Positions 1 through 7,719 are shown, counted from the first letter of the stretch. The stretch is DNA of 12,071 nt from Leptospirillum sp. (GCA_027343785.1 DAHWKF010000095.1:1-12071); one strand, 5' to 3'. The notes: a model not told the origin generated them from the sequence alone. A program made the numbers and translations.

Positions 1-1
1 T

Positions 2-229
2 ATGACCCGCCCCTATCCGGTGGCCGTGATCGGACTTCACCTGAATGTTTCGCCATCGGACGATCTCGTCCGGTCCTTGACGGGACGGTTCGGCGAACAG
101 GCGGTAGTCCGGAAAGAGGAACTGGATCCGGATCTGCGCAACTATCTGGTGGGGTTGAAGCAGCGAAACGGTGGAGGGGCCGAAGGAAGGAGAAAAAGCG
201 TCCGGCAGCAAGATTCCCTCGCCGGATAA
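2..229 (+). CDS. Uncertain partial reading frame at the left edge
   Basis: An open frame runs from the window edge to a TAA at 227-229, 16 bases short of the convergent accA stop. An ATG sits at base 2, but the frame may continue to the left, so this could be the C-terminus of a longer gene. The product is charged, with a Gly/Arg/Gln-rich tail, and I do not recognise a family. The exactly in-register antisense frame is also open but shows no convincing start codon. By hand count about 57% of codons on this strand begin with a purine, against about 43% for the antisense frame, which mildly favours the plus strand. It could equally be non-coding or a shadow of a minus-strand gene downstream of accA. 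Confidence 0.3.
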   Translation: MTRPYPVAVIGLHLNVSPSDDLVRSLTGRFGEQAVVRKEELDPDLRNYLVGLKQRNGGGAEGRRKSVRQQDSLAG

Positions 230-245
230 TCGCGTCGGGACCTCC

Positions 246-1133
246 TCAGGAAGATGCGTCCTGCCCGGTGGGGAAATGGACCATGCTGTTTTCCCGATAG
301 GCCACCATATTTTCGAACTTCTTCTGTCGCAAGGAAAGAAGCTCGTCCGCCGGCAGGGTCAGAAGCTGTTCCAGCTGTTCGGCGATCAGAGTCTTCATGG
401 CCGAAAGGGTCGGCATAACGTCTTTCTGTATCCCGCCGGAGGCTTCCGGCAGGACGCCGTCGATGATTCTCATCTCCAGGAGATCTGAAGCGGTCATACG
501 GAGGCGCTCGGCGGCCTCGGATGCCCTGCCGGCATTATCCCACAAAATGGCGGCGCAGGCCTCGGGACTGATGACCGAATAGACGGCGTTTTCCAGCATG
601 TAGACCCGGTCTCCGACCCCGATGGCCAAAGCTCCCCCGCTCCCCCCTTCTCCGACTATGAAAACCAGGATGGGAACGCGAATTTCGAACATCTCCATAA
701 TGTTCCTTGCGACGGCTTCCACTTGACCCCGTTCTTCGGCTTCGATGCCCGGATAGGCCCCCGGTGTGTCGATAAACGTCAGGATGGGCATGGAAAATCG
801 CTCGGCCAGGCGCATGATGCGAAGAGCTTTCCGGTAACCTTCCGGGTGAGGCATCCCGAAGTTCCTCGTCATCCGGTCCTTGAAACTTTTTCCTTTTTGA
901 TGACCGATGACCGCGACACTCTTGCCTTCGAACACCCCGAAACCTCCGACGATGGAAGGATCGTCCCGGAAAGACCGGTCTCCATGCACCTCGATGAACT
1001 GGGTGCACAGCCGCTGGATATAATCGAGGGCCGTCGGCCGTTCCTGGGAACGGGCCAGAAGGACGCGGTCCCAGACAGCGACATCGGGCACACTGGTTTT
1101 TTTGGAGAGTTTCTTTGGCTTCGTTTCGGTCAT
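246..1133 (-). CDS. accA: Acetyl-CoA carboxylase carboxyltransferase subunit alpha
   Basis: AccA is one half of the carboxyltransferase that moves CO2 from carboxybiotin to acetyl-CoA, giving malonyl-CoA for fatty acid synthesis; its usual partner is AccD, which is not in this window. The 295-residue product has the family landmarks in order: RPTALDYI (32-39), HGDRSFRDD (50-58), NFGMPHPEGYRKALR (91-105), the DTPGAYPG loop (122-129), the oxyanion-type GEGGSGGALA segment (161-170) and SVISPEACAAILW (186-198). I chose the ATG at 1133 because GGAAGGA lies just upstream. A GTG at 1175 would add 14 residues but has no Shine-Dalgarno sequence. Either way the N-terminal helical region typical of AccA is shortened. 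It is the last clear gene of the leftward run, 118 bases after trpS. Family assignment is secure; only the start is in doubt. Confidence 0.95.
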   Translation of the reverse strand: MTETKPKKLSKKTSVPDVAVWDRVLLARSQERPTALDYIQRLCTQFIEVHGDRSFRDDPSIVGGFGVFEGKSVAVIGHQKGKSFKDRMTRNFGMPHPEGYRKALRIMRLAERFSMPILTFIDTPGAYPGIEAEERGQVEAVARNIMEMFEIRVPILVFIVGEGGSGGALAIGVGDRVYMLENAVYSVISPEACAAILWDNAGRASEAAERLRMTASDLLEMRIIDGVLPEASGGIQKDVMPTLSAMKTLIAEQLEQLLTLPADELLSLRQKKFENMVAYRENSMVHFPTGQDASS

Positions 1134-1202
1134 GCGTCCTTCCGTTTCAACAGTTCCGGTTGTTCTTTCTTTCACCCGGCGGGTTCCGGGAAAATAAACT
1201 TA

Positions 1203-1232
1203 ACAATATCTCTTCCCCTGCATTCTTGACAA
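1203..1232 (-). promoter_or_regulatory. Possible accA promoter
   Basis: On the minus strand TTGTCA (plus 1227-1232) and TATTGT (plus 1203-1208) are separated by 18 bases in the trpS-accA gap. They match the sigma-70 consensus at 5/6 and 4/6 positions. This would allow accA to be expressed apart from trpS. The evidence is the motif only. Confidence 0.3.
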
Positions 1233-1251
1233 GGAATCTCCCGAAAGGTCG

Positions 1252-2316
1252 TCACTCGAACAGGCTTCCATCGGGTAGCCGCATGGCCCGGCGCACATCA
1301 CGAATCGTCTGCCGTGCTTCGACAGAGGCTTTCGCCGCCCCTTCCGCCAGGACCTCTTTCAGATATCCCTTTCTTGCCGAAAGCTCCTGCCTTTTCTCCC
1401 GAGCCGGCTGGAGGATCGTTTCGATATGGCCGACGAGGACCTTTTTGCAGTCGATGCATCCGATGCCGGCGGTACGGCAGCCCTTGTCGACTTCCTTGAT
1501 CACGTCCGGTGGGGAAAAGGATTGGTGCAGGTTGAATACGGGGCATTTTTCCGGGTTCCCGGGATCGGTACGGCGCACCCGGGCCGGATCCGTGACCATA
1601 GGCCGGATCTTTTCCCAGACTTCGGGGGAAGAGTCCGCAACGTAGATGCAGTTCTTGTAGCTCTTGCTCATCTTCCTTCCGTCGAGACCGAGAAGTCGGG
1701 GGGTGGGAGTCAGAAGAGGCAAGGGTTCCGGAACAACCGGTCCATAAAAGTGGCGGAGACGGCGGGCGATTTCCCGGGCGAGTTCCAGGTGGGGCAGCTG
1801 GTCAAGGCCCACCGGCACGTGGTCGGCGCGGTAGAGGAGTATGTCCGCCGACATGAGGACCGGATATCCCAGAAAACCGAACGTGGACAAGTCCCTTCCG
1901 GCGATCTGGGTCTGTTGATCCTTGTAGGAGGGATTGCGTTCGAGCCACGAGACCGGCGTCACCATGGACAGCAGAAGGTTCAGCTCGGCGTGTTCGAGAA
2001 CGTCCGACTGCAGGAAGATCGTGCACTTCTCGGGATCCAGACCCAGGGACAGCCAGTCCACGAGCATCTCTATGATGTTTTCACGGATCGGCGTCGTATC
2101 TTCGTAATTGGTGGTCAAAGCGTGCCAGTCGGCGATGAAGAAAAATGCTTCGTAGCGGGTCTGCAGATCGATCCAGTTCTTCAGTGCGCCCATGTAATTG
2201 CCAAGATGCAGTCGCCCGGAAGGCTGGATACCACTTACAATCCGGCGGACGGGAACGCTGTCGTCCGGATGGCTTCCGGCAGGGCCTTTTTCCGGGATGT
2301 CGTGTTCCGTTTGCAT
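1252..2316 (-). CDS. trpS: Tryptophanyl-tRNA synthetase
   Basis: This class I synthetase activates tryptophan with ATP and charges tRNA-Trp in the cytoplasm. The 354-residue product carries the HIGH-type signature in PSGRLHLGNYMGA (HLGN at 37-40) and the KMSKS loop at 215-219 (DGRKMSKSYKN). It also has typical core segments such as IADWHALT and QSDVLEHAELN. Four cysteines at 258, 280, 287 and 290 have spacing C-x21-C-x6-C-x2-C, close to the C-x22-C-x6-C-x2-C that binds a [4Fe-4S] cluster in Thermotoga maritima TrpRS. The ~20 residues before RRIVSGIQPSG are an N-terminal extension without recognisable fold. The ATG has only a distant AAGGAA upstream. It lies 61 bases after the M50 protease gene on the same strand. 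Confidence 0.96.
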   Translation of the reverse strand: MQTEHDIPEKGPAGSHPDDSVPVRRIVSGIQPSGRLHLGNYMGALKNWIDLQTRYEAFFFIADWHALTTNYEDTTPIRENIIEMLVDWLSLGLDPEKCTIFLQSDVLEHAELNLLLSMVTPVSWLERNPSYKDQQTQIAGRDLSTFGFLGYPVLMSADILLYRADHVPVGLDQLPHLELAREIARRLRHFYGPVVPEPLPLLTPTPRLLGLDGRKMSKSYKNCIYVADSSPEVWEKIRPMVTDPARVRRTDPGNPEKCPVFNLHQSFSPPDVIKEVDKGCRTAGIGCIDCKKVLVGHIETILQPAREKRQELSARKGYLKEVLAEGAAKASVEARQTIRDVRRAMRLPDGSLFE

Positions 2317-2377
2317 TGCGCGATGATTTCCTTAGTTTTTGGGTGTGGGTGAGAGTCGTTCGGAAAAACGGGGCATG

Positions 2378-3109
2378 TCAGGAAAACCCCGGCTTGGTGG
2401 CCCAGACCATGAGAAGGTTTGTCAGATTTTCCATCTCCGGCCAAACGAAACGGGACAGGATTCCCAAATAAGGATCGAGAAGGATCAGTCCGAAAAGGAT
2501 CCACATCCCGTAGGGCTCTATCCGGTTCATGAAAGCGACGCCTCCGGCCGGGAGGAATCCCGTCAGGACCCGACCTCCATCAAGGGGCGGCAACGGAATC
2601 AGGTTGAAGACGAAGAGGACGACGTTGACCACGATGCCCATCCGGAAAAGCGCGATCACGAGCCTGGCGATCGTCTCTCCAGCCGATCCGGACTGGAACC
2701 AGGAGGTGGTCATCACGACCCCGAGAAAGCTGTGCAGGAGGCTCATGTAGACCAGAGCCTGCAAAAGGTTCGAAATCGGTCCGGCCATCGCGACGATCGC
2801 CATGTCCCGCCGGGGATTGGACATGTTCAGCGGATTGATCGGTACCGGTTTCGCATATCCGAACATGAGCCCGGTATGGGAAAAATAAAGCATGAGAGGC
2901 AGAAGAATCGTTCCGAACGGGTCCACGTGTGGAAAAGGGTTCAGCGTCAGCCGCCCGAGATAGCGGGCCGTGTGGTCTCCCAGACGGTCGGCGACCGCGC
3001 CGTGGGCGACTTCGTGCAAGGTAACGGCGAGAAGTAGCGGAATTCCCACCGTCGTGATCTGGAATCCTGTTTCGGAAAGGTACGACATGCCTGAGTCAAA
3101 GTGGAACAA
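2378..3109 (-). CDS. M50 family (site-2-protease type) membrane metalloprotease
   Basis: The product is a 243-residue polytopic membrane protein with the zinc-protease motif HEVAH (32-36, HExxH) in the first hydrophobic segment. The distal metal ligand motif is NLIPLPPLDGGR (N169 to D177-G178, NxxPxxxLDG). Between them is the family segment GYAKPVPINP...AGPISN (84-114). These mark the compact SpoIVFB/YwhC-like branch without a PDZ domain, which cleaves substrates within or near the membrane; the substrate cannot be told from sequence. I took the TTG at 3109 as start because GAGGGAG lies about five bases upstream. The ATG at 3088 (seven residues shorter) has no clear ribosome binding site. Genes of this group often sit just before trpS in bacterial genomes, as here. 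Confidence 0.92.
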   Translation of the reverse strand: MFHFDSGMSYLSETGFQITTVGIPLLLAVTLHEVAHGAVADRLGDHTARYLGRLTLNPFPHVDPFGTILLPLMLYFSHTGLMFGYAKPVPINPLNMSNPRRDMAIVAMAGPISNLLQALVYMSLLHSFLGVVMTTSWFQSGSAGETIARLVIALFRMGIVVNVVLFVFNLIPLPPLDGGRVLTGFLPAGGVAFMNRIEPYGMWILFGLILLDPYLGILSRFVWPEMENLTNLLMVWATKPGFS

Positions 3110-3181
3110 TCGGTCTCCCTCGTCTTCCGTGTCCGGCGATATCCGCCAGGTTCCGGCCGGTCAGCCGTTTCCGGAACGGAA

Positions 3182-5332
3182 TCATTTTTCATTCCCGTAG
3201 GTCACTTCTACTGTATCGGAAGGAATCCAGCGGCGTCCAGACAACTGGTAGACCGTCACGGTTTTCTGGAACTGTCCCGGCCCGTTCCAGGTAATGGTCC
3301 CTGACACACCTCTCAGGGAGGGATGGGAGTCCAGATATTTCCGGATTTCCCGTCCAGTCGGTCCGTCTCCCGAAGCGGACGCCTTTTCGAGAAGGCGAAG
3401 CGCGTCGTAGGTCTGGAGCGTGAAGAGGCTCGGACGGCCTCCTCTGAATGCCGATGACCGGACTGGAGAGGAGGGACCCAGGGGCGGGGGCCCGGTTGCA
3501 AGGACAGTGTCGTGGAGTTCACTGATCCCCGATAATCCGTGAATCCGGAGAAAGGTTTCATTTCCGATGAGAAGAACGTTCTGGATATTCTTGTAGGCGA
3601 TTTCCCGAAGGAGCGAGGCAGGTTCGTAGGAAGTGTCCGGTACATAGAGCACGTCGAAGGATGGAAGGAAAAGCGTGCGGACATGTTTTTCTCCCGTGTT
3701 CCGGGACCCCAGAAAAAAGACCTTCCCGTCCATCTGGAGGGCATCCTCCGATACCAGAGTCGCTCCAGGCGGGAGTCCGGTCTCTTTCGAGACCACCGTC
3801 ACCTTTCCGAACTTTCTCAACCCATCGATGGCCGACTGATTGTCGGGACGGCGAGGGTTGTAGATGACGCTTCCGATCACCTGGCCTCCGAGTCCCGTCA
3901 GGGAATCTTCATAGACCTTCCGGACATGCCGTCCGTAAGGCCCTTTCGGGAACACGACGACCGCATGGGACGGAGACACTCTCTTTTCCGTCACGATCGC
4001 GGCGGCGGAAGCCATCATGTCCGGCAAGGTGGCGGTACTGAAAAAATAGGACATATCCCGGTCGGGCGGCAGCGTCGGAGAAACCGCAACGATATCCGAA
4101 TGCTCCAGAAAACGGGAAGATGCCTTGTAGTCATCGAGAAAGAACGGCCCGAGAAGGGCTACAAGCTTCTGTTGGCCAGCAAGGCTTTTCAGTGTCTGGA
4201 GATACGCGTTTGGCGTTTTCGCAAATCGGAGCATCAGTGCGGGAACGGAGGAGTCGGAAGAACTCTCCTTCCGGAAAAAATCGTGGAGTCCGAGAAGAAA
4301 AGAGTGGGCGTAGGGTCCCCGGGTCCGGTTTGAGAGACTGGGCAGAATGACGGCGAGAACCGGCTTGCCGGCCGGAAGAGAAAGATGGTTCAGCCGTTCT
4401 TCCGCAGATCCGGTGAAAAGCGACGCCGGGTAATTCGCAAGAAGCGAGAGGAAAAGGCGCTCGGCTTTTTCCGGATCCTTGTCCTTTCCGGACAAGGCCG
4501 CAATGCCTGTCCGGAACTTTGCGTAATCACCCGGAAATTCGTGGGGGAAGGTCCGGGAGATCGATTCAAGCTCTCCCGTGTCCGATATGTGGTCGTGAAT
4601 CAGGTCGATGATCGAAGACAGCATGTCCTGCTGATGAACGGGATCGATCCGGTCGAGGGCATGCCCCAGGAGAAGAGCCCCTTCCAGCGGGTTCACCGAT
4701 TCGAAATAGGGCAGGAGTGCATGGGTGGCGGTCTGGATTTCCCGGGGTTTTTCCAGTTGGGGAAAGACCGGAACAAGGAAGTGTTCGATCCCTGTCTTGT
4801 TGTGCAGCAGTCCATCTGAGACACCGAGTTCATACATGAACTCGCGCTTTTCTGCGGGATCTGCCAGGGCGAGCGCCTGGGACTTGAGCAGTGGAAGCAG
4901 GACAACGATCGCCCTGTCCGGAGCCCTGAGGTGCCGATAGGCTCTGGAAATTCCGAGAAATACGGGAAGAGGAATCCTGTCCCGGGGGGTGTCCAGAAGA
5001 ATGCCTTTGAAGACCTGAAGGGCGTCCCGGTTCTTGCCTTCGGAAAGGTCTTTTTGTCCTTCGGCCAGGGAAAGGTTCACGGAAATGTCGCCGACATTCG
5101 GCGGGGGTTCCGCAGAAGGCGCATTCCCCTTGATGACAGGGACATTGGGCATTTGCAGGGCGGGAATAAGACCGGTGCCCTCCGCCTTTTCAGAGGAAAA
5201 GCCGGAAGAATTGAAAGCGGTCAGAAGAAGGACGAACGAAGCCAAAGTCGGGAGAAGCCCGGCTCGGACCTGTTTTCTGGGCAAATGACCATGGCGGCTT
5301 CGGATCGGATACAGGGAAGATCCTTTATTCAA
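3182..5332 (-). CDS. LpoA-like periplasmic protein: TPR-type N-terminus plus type 1 periplasmic-binding fold
   Basis: The 716-residue product starts with a basic stretch and a hydrophobic segment (about 23-42) that looks like a signal peptide or membrane anchor. An alpha-helical, TPR-like region follows (about 85-310). From about residue 315 (KPVLAVILPSLSNRTRGPYA) it has the fold of branched-chain amino-acid binding proteins (Peripla_BP_6), with segments such as AVSPTLPPDRDMSYFF and AVVVFPKGPYGRHVRKVYED. This architecture is that of LpoA-type activators of penicillin-binding proteins. Unlike LpoA it has no lipobox cysteine, and I find no cysteine anywhere. An in-frame TGA lies 9 bases before the TTG at 5332, so this is the earliest usable start; the ribosome site is weak and a TTG at 5284 is an alternative. 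It follows the DUF488 gene by 28 bases and precedes the M50 protease by 72. PBP activation is inferred from architecture only. Confidence 0.82.
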   Translation of the reverse strand: MNKGSSLYPIRSRHGHLPRKQVRAGLLPTLASFVLLLTAFNSSGFSSEKAEGTGLIPALQMPNVPVIKGNAPSAEPPPNVGDISVNLSLAEGQKDLSEGKNRDALQVFKGILLDTPRDRIPLPVFLGISRAYRHLRAPDRAIVVLLPLLKSQALALADPAEKREFMYELGVSDGLLHNKTGIEHFLVPVFPQLEKPREIQTATHALLPYFESVNPLEGALLLGHALDRIDPVHQQDMLSSIIDLIHDHISDTGELESISRTFPHEFPGDYAKFRTGIAALSGKDKDPEKAERLFLSLLANYPASLFTGSAEERLNHLSLPAGKPVLAVILPSLSNRTRGPYAHSFLLGLHDFFRKESSSDSSVPALMLRFAKTPNAYLQTLKSLAGQQKLVALLGPFFLDDYKASSRFLEHSDIVAVSPTLPPDRDMSYFFSTATLPDMMASAAAIVTEKRVSPSHAVVVFPKGPYGRHVRKVYEDSLTGLGGQVIGSVIYNPRRPDNQSAIDGLRKFGKVTVVSKETGLPPGATLVSEDALQMDGKVFFLGSRNTGEKHVRTLFLPSFDVLYVPDTSYEPASLLREIAYKNIQNVLLIGNETFLRIHGLSGISELHDTVLATGPPPLGPSSPVRSSAFRGGRPSLFTLQTYDALRLLEKASASGDGPTGREIRKYLDSHPSLRGVSGTITWNGPGQFQKTVTVYQLSGRRWIPSDTVEVTYGNEK

Positions 5333-5360
5333 TGGTATTCATTGGGGTCAACCGGCCGTC

Positions 5361-5759
5361 TCAGGAATCGGCGGGCCGTATTTTTTCCTGGCCCTGCCAG
5401 CGGGTCAGGACATCCCGAAGAATCACCGCGTTGTTTTCCCGGAGGTTGGCAGATGCGTAAAGAAAAACGACCTTTTTTGGGTGAAAGGAAAGAATTGTCT
5501 TCCGGATTTCCTGTTTTCGGGATTCGAGTTCTTTTTCGTAGCGATCCGCAAAATCGGTGTAACGGTCCGGATGTTCATGAAAAAAATGCCGGAGTTCTTC
5601 GCTCGGGGCCCACTCCTTGGCCCAGAGGTCAAGTCTGGCGCGATCTTTGGAGATACCCCGGGGCCACAGGCGATCCACAAGGATGCGAACGGATCCGGTA
5701 TCCTCAGGAGTATCTTCATAAATTCGCCGGATCGTGAAAGCAGCCGAACGGGGCTTCAT
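5361..5759 (-). CDS. DUF488 family (YeaO-like) protein
   Basis: The 132-residue cytoplasmic protein matches the DUF488 pattern throughout: IRRIYEDTPEDTGSVRILVDRLWPRGISK near the N-terminus, then LDLWAKEWAPSEELRHFFHEHP and a terminal region with KVVFLYASANLRENNAVILRDVL. These Trp-, Arg- and His-rich motifs define a widespread family of unknown biochemical role. The length is typical. The ATG at 5759 is preceded by AAGGA with a nine-base gap, which supports the start. It is the first gene of the leftward run, diverging from the amidase gene across a 318-base intergenic region. Confidence 0.88.
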   Translation of the reverse strand: MKPRSAAFTIRRIYEDTPEDTGSVRILVDRLWPRGISKDRARLDLWAKEWAPSEELRHFFHEHPDRYTDFADRYEKELESRKQEIRKTILSFHPKKVVFLYASANLRENNAVILRDVLTRWQGQEKIRPADS

Positions 5760-6077
5760 GATGGTCGGTCCTTTTCAGTCACACTTCGGTCGTCCGATAT
5801 CAATCACTGCCTACCGAAGAGTATCAATTTTGAACCAGCGAAGCAATCAACACCCCCGTTCTGTGGCGTCAGTTCAGGACTTTCAGAGAATACCAGAGAA
5901 AATCGCCGGTCAAATCGTTTCCGGGAGGTGGATATCCCTCAGGAAACTTCGTTCCTGTTTGAAAAAAACACTTGTTCTTTTTTGTAAAATGTTCTAGATT
6001 GGCGTCAGCAAGTCGGATCTTATGTCAACAATCCTTATTGTTGAGGATTCTTGCCGAAAGCAGAAAGGAACCGGTTC
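5760..6077. other. Divergent intergenic region between the DUF488 and amidase genes
   Basis: These 318 bases separate divergent genes and must hold promoters for both directions. I see no credible gene in either strand. Short structures visible are a 6-bp hairpin (CAGGAA 5940-5945 with TTCCTG 5952-5957), an A/T-rich tract at 5958-5990 including TAAAAT (5985-5990, a possible -10 with no well-spaced -35), and the inverted repeat at 6025-6044 listed separately. Confidence 0.5.
6025..6044 (+). promoter_or_regulatory. Inverted repeat in the amidase leader
   Basis: TCAACAAT (6025-6032) and ATTGTTGA (6037-6044) form an 8-bp perfect inverted repeat with a 4-base loop, 33 bases before the amidase GTG. 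A competing pair, AATCCT (6030-6035) with AGGATT (6044-6049), overlaps it, so the two hairpins are mutually exclusive in RNA. It could be an operator or a leader structure; function is unknown. Confidence 0.35.
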
Positions 6078-7394
6078 GTGAAAACAAGGCTCTGGATTGT
6101 GATCGTGGCGTTTTTTGCTGTGGTCGCCAACTCTCAGGAGACACCCTTCGCGTATGCGCAGAACCGGATCGGCTTTATCAAAAATATCCGCGTCGGCCTT
6201 CACGCAAACCGGATCCGGATCGTAGCCGTTCTGGACAGACTGCCAAAGGACCCTCCCGTCTATACCCCGGGGCCACGCGGGTCTCTGGACTTTCCTGGCC
6301 TTATGCCTTCTCCTACGATTCACAAGAAGGTTGTGGCGCATTCCGGTGCCTTGAAAGCCCATTTTCGGGAAATCGACATCCAATACGCTCCACAAAATCA
6401 AGAAACGCGCCTGACAATCTCCGGGGCCATATCAGAATCGACTCCCCATTTCTTCACCCTTCACAATCCGGACCGGATTGTCGCGGACTTCCCCTTTTCT
6501 GCCCGGACTTCCTCGAAAAAGAAGACGTCCTCCTCCAGGAAAGCGGAGGCCGTTCCCCCCAGACCGGGACAGAAGGTGATCGTGATTCCGGGCAAGAAAG
6601 TGAGCCAGGAAAACGTGGGGCATATCCTGCCGGCCGCTTTCTCCCCTTCGACAGCACCTGTGCCCCGGGCTCCGCGATTTCGCGTGGTGATCGATCCCGG
6701 TCACGGAGGAAAAGATTGCGGAACGCTGGGGGTCAACGGAATCTGCGAAAAGGACCTGGTCCTCGACATTGCCCTCGATCTCCAGAAGAGGCTTGAGGCA
6801 GATCCCCGGTTCAGGGTTCTGATGACCCGGAACCGGGATGTCTTCATTCCCCTGAAAACACGGACAGACATGGCCAACCAGTGGAAGGGCGATCTTTTTC
6901 TTTCCATTCATGCGAATTCCGACCCGAACCGGGCCGTCCGCGGGCTGGAGACCTTTCTCCTGAACCTTCGCTCTTCGGACGAGAGGTCGAAAGAGGTCGC
7001 GACGCGGGAGAACACCGTTCTCGGAGTTTCCCACGGAGATCTTGGCGCCATTCTCCTGACCCTCCGCGTGAACCACAAGAAAAAGCGTTCCCTGGAATTT
7101 GCCGGGGACCTGGATCGCTCTTTCACCCGGAATCTGGAGGGGCGATATCAGAGCGTCCGGAACCTCGGAATCCGGCAGGCGCCTTTTTACGTGATCATGG
7201 GGACGGCAATGCCTGCGGCTCTTACCGAGATCAATTTTCTCAGCAACCCGGAAGACGCCCGGATCATGGCCAGTCGCAGGTATCGGCAGATGGTCGCCCA
7301 GGCGCTCTACCGCGGTATCGTCCAGTATTATCGTCAGATCCATCCCGAGATCCAGGCCGAAAACAACCATGTCCCCCTCCTCTCCCGCCCCTGA
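6078..7394 (+). CDS. N-acetylmuramoyl-L-alanine amidase (AmiC type, AMIN plus Amidase_3)
   Basis: This periplasmic zinc enzyme cleaves the bond between MurNAc and the stem peptide, separating daughter cells and remodelling peptidoglycan. The 438-residue product has a signal peptide (1-28, hydrophobic core LWIVIVAFFAVVA ending FAYAQN) and an AMIN domain (about 30-140) of the kind that targets such amidases to the septum or envelope. A basic, Ser/Pro-rich linker (about 141-200) precedes the catalytic Amidase_3 domain (201 to about 425). Zinc ligands are H209 (DPGHGG), E224 (EKD) and H278 (SIHAN); the catalytic glutamate is E384 (LTEINFLSN). The GTG at 6078 is chosen because AAAGGAA lies seven bases upstream and the signal peptide then starts cleanly; a TTG at 6051 would add nine residues. 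Two cysteines, C214 and C223, flank the active-site loop, an unusual feature. It diverges from the leftward operon. Confidence 0.94.
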   Translation: MKTRLWIVIVAFFAVVANSQETPFAYAQNRIGFIKNIRVGLHANRIRIVAVLDRLPKDPPVYTPGPRGSLDFPGLMPSPTIHKKVVAHSGALKAHFREIDIQYAPQNQETRLTISGAISESTPHFFTLHNPDRIVADFPFSARTSSKKKTSSSRKAEAVPPRPGQKVIVIPGKKVSQENVGHILPAAFSPSTAPVPRAPRFRVVIDPGHGGKDCGTLGVNGICEKDLVLDIALDLQKRLEADPRFRVLMTRNRDVFIPLKTRTDMANQWKGDLFLSIHANSDPNRAVRGLETFLLNLRSSDERSKEVATRENTVLGVSHGDLGAILLTLRVNHKKKRSLEFAGDLDRSFTRNLEGRYQSVRNLGIRQAPFYVIMGTAMPAALTEINFLSNPEDARIMASRRYRQMVAQALYRGIVQYYRQIHPEIQAENNHVPLLSRP

Positions 7395-7401
7395 TCAGGC
7401 T

Positions 7402-7431
7402 TTGTCACAAGAGCCTTCCCTATGTTAAAAT
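7402..7431 (+). promoter_or_regulatory. Promoter for the zinc-ribbon gene
   Basis: TTGTCA (7402-7407, 5/6 match) is followed after 18 bases by TAAAAT (7426-7431, 5/6 match), with an extended -10 TG at 7423-7424. Transcription would begin near 7438. That lies after the ATG at 7422 and so argues for the downstream start of the next gene. It begins immediately after the amidase stop codon. Confidence 0.6.
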
Positions 7432-7481
7432 TGAATCTTTGCGAATCAGAGACGAATCTGAATAAGAGAGGATTTCCGGAT

Positions 7482-7655
7482 ATGGCTGACGACGATGAAG
7501 AGATCGATCCGATGGACGAGATCGAATTGCCCCTGATCATTCCAAAGAGGGATGGTCCCGATTGCCCGTTCTGCGGGGACCCCATGATGAGCGTGGACGG
7601 CGATTATGTTTGCATCGAATGCAACGGGACTTGGTACGGACCGAATATCGGCTGA
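7482..7655 (+). CDS. Small acidic zinc-ribbon protein
   Basis: The 57-residue product has an acidic N-terminus (MADDDEEIDPMDEIE) and a four-cysteine zinc ribbon, CPFC (28-31) and CIEC (44-47), spacing C-x2-C-x12-C-x2-C, ending NGTWYGPNIG. Such ribbons are structural metal sites, but the partner or function is unknown. I chose the ATG at 7482, preceded by AGAGAGGA at nine bases. The in-frame ATG at 7422 overlaps the promoter -10 region and would encode a poorly composed extension. It stands alone between the amidase and the tRNA. Confidence 0.72.
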   Translation: MADDDEEIDPMDEIELPLIIPKRDGPDCPFCGDPMMSVDGDYVCIECNGTWYGPNIG

Positions 7656-7677
7656 CCGTTCTTCCTTGTTTTCTTCC

Positions 7678-7705
7678 GGGTGAAACCCTTCCCGGGCTTT
7701 CACCC
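7678..7705 (+). terminator. Hairpin between zinc-ribbon gene and tRNA
   Basis: GGGTGAAA (7678-7685) pairs with TTTCACCC (7698-7705), extended inside by CCC/GGG (7686-7688 with 7694-7696) past a single bulge. No T-run follows, so termination is uncertain. It may instead be a processing structure in a transcript that includes the tRNA, since I see no separate tRNA promoter. Confidence 0.4.
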
Positions 7706-7719
7706 TCACTCCCTCCCTT

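Noticed and set aside
1426..2352. Long plus-strand frame of 308 codons opposite trpS
   Set aside because: It lies on the opposite strand of a clear trpS gene with all synthetase motifs; its composition is that of a shadow frame.
3539..4333. Long plus-strand frame of 264 codons opposite the LpoA-like gene
   Set aside because: Antisense to a gene with recognisable folds; Arg/Gly/Ser-rich and without a family match.
5734..5997. 87-codon plus-strand frame in the DUF488-amidase intergenic region
   Set aside because: It starts inside the DUF488 gene antisense, has no ribosome site, and shows no domain.
5654..6276. Repeated TACCCCGGGGCCAC in the DUF488 and amidase genes
   Set aside because: A single pair in unrelated coding contexts with a self-complementary core; most likely chance.
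6432..7370. 312-codon minus-strand frame opposite the amidase
   Set aside because: The plus strand carries every amidase catalytic residue; the minus frame is a shadow.
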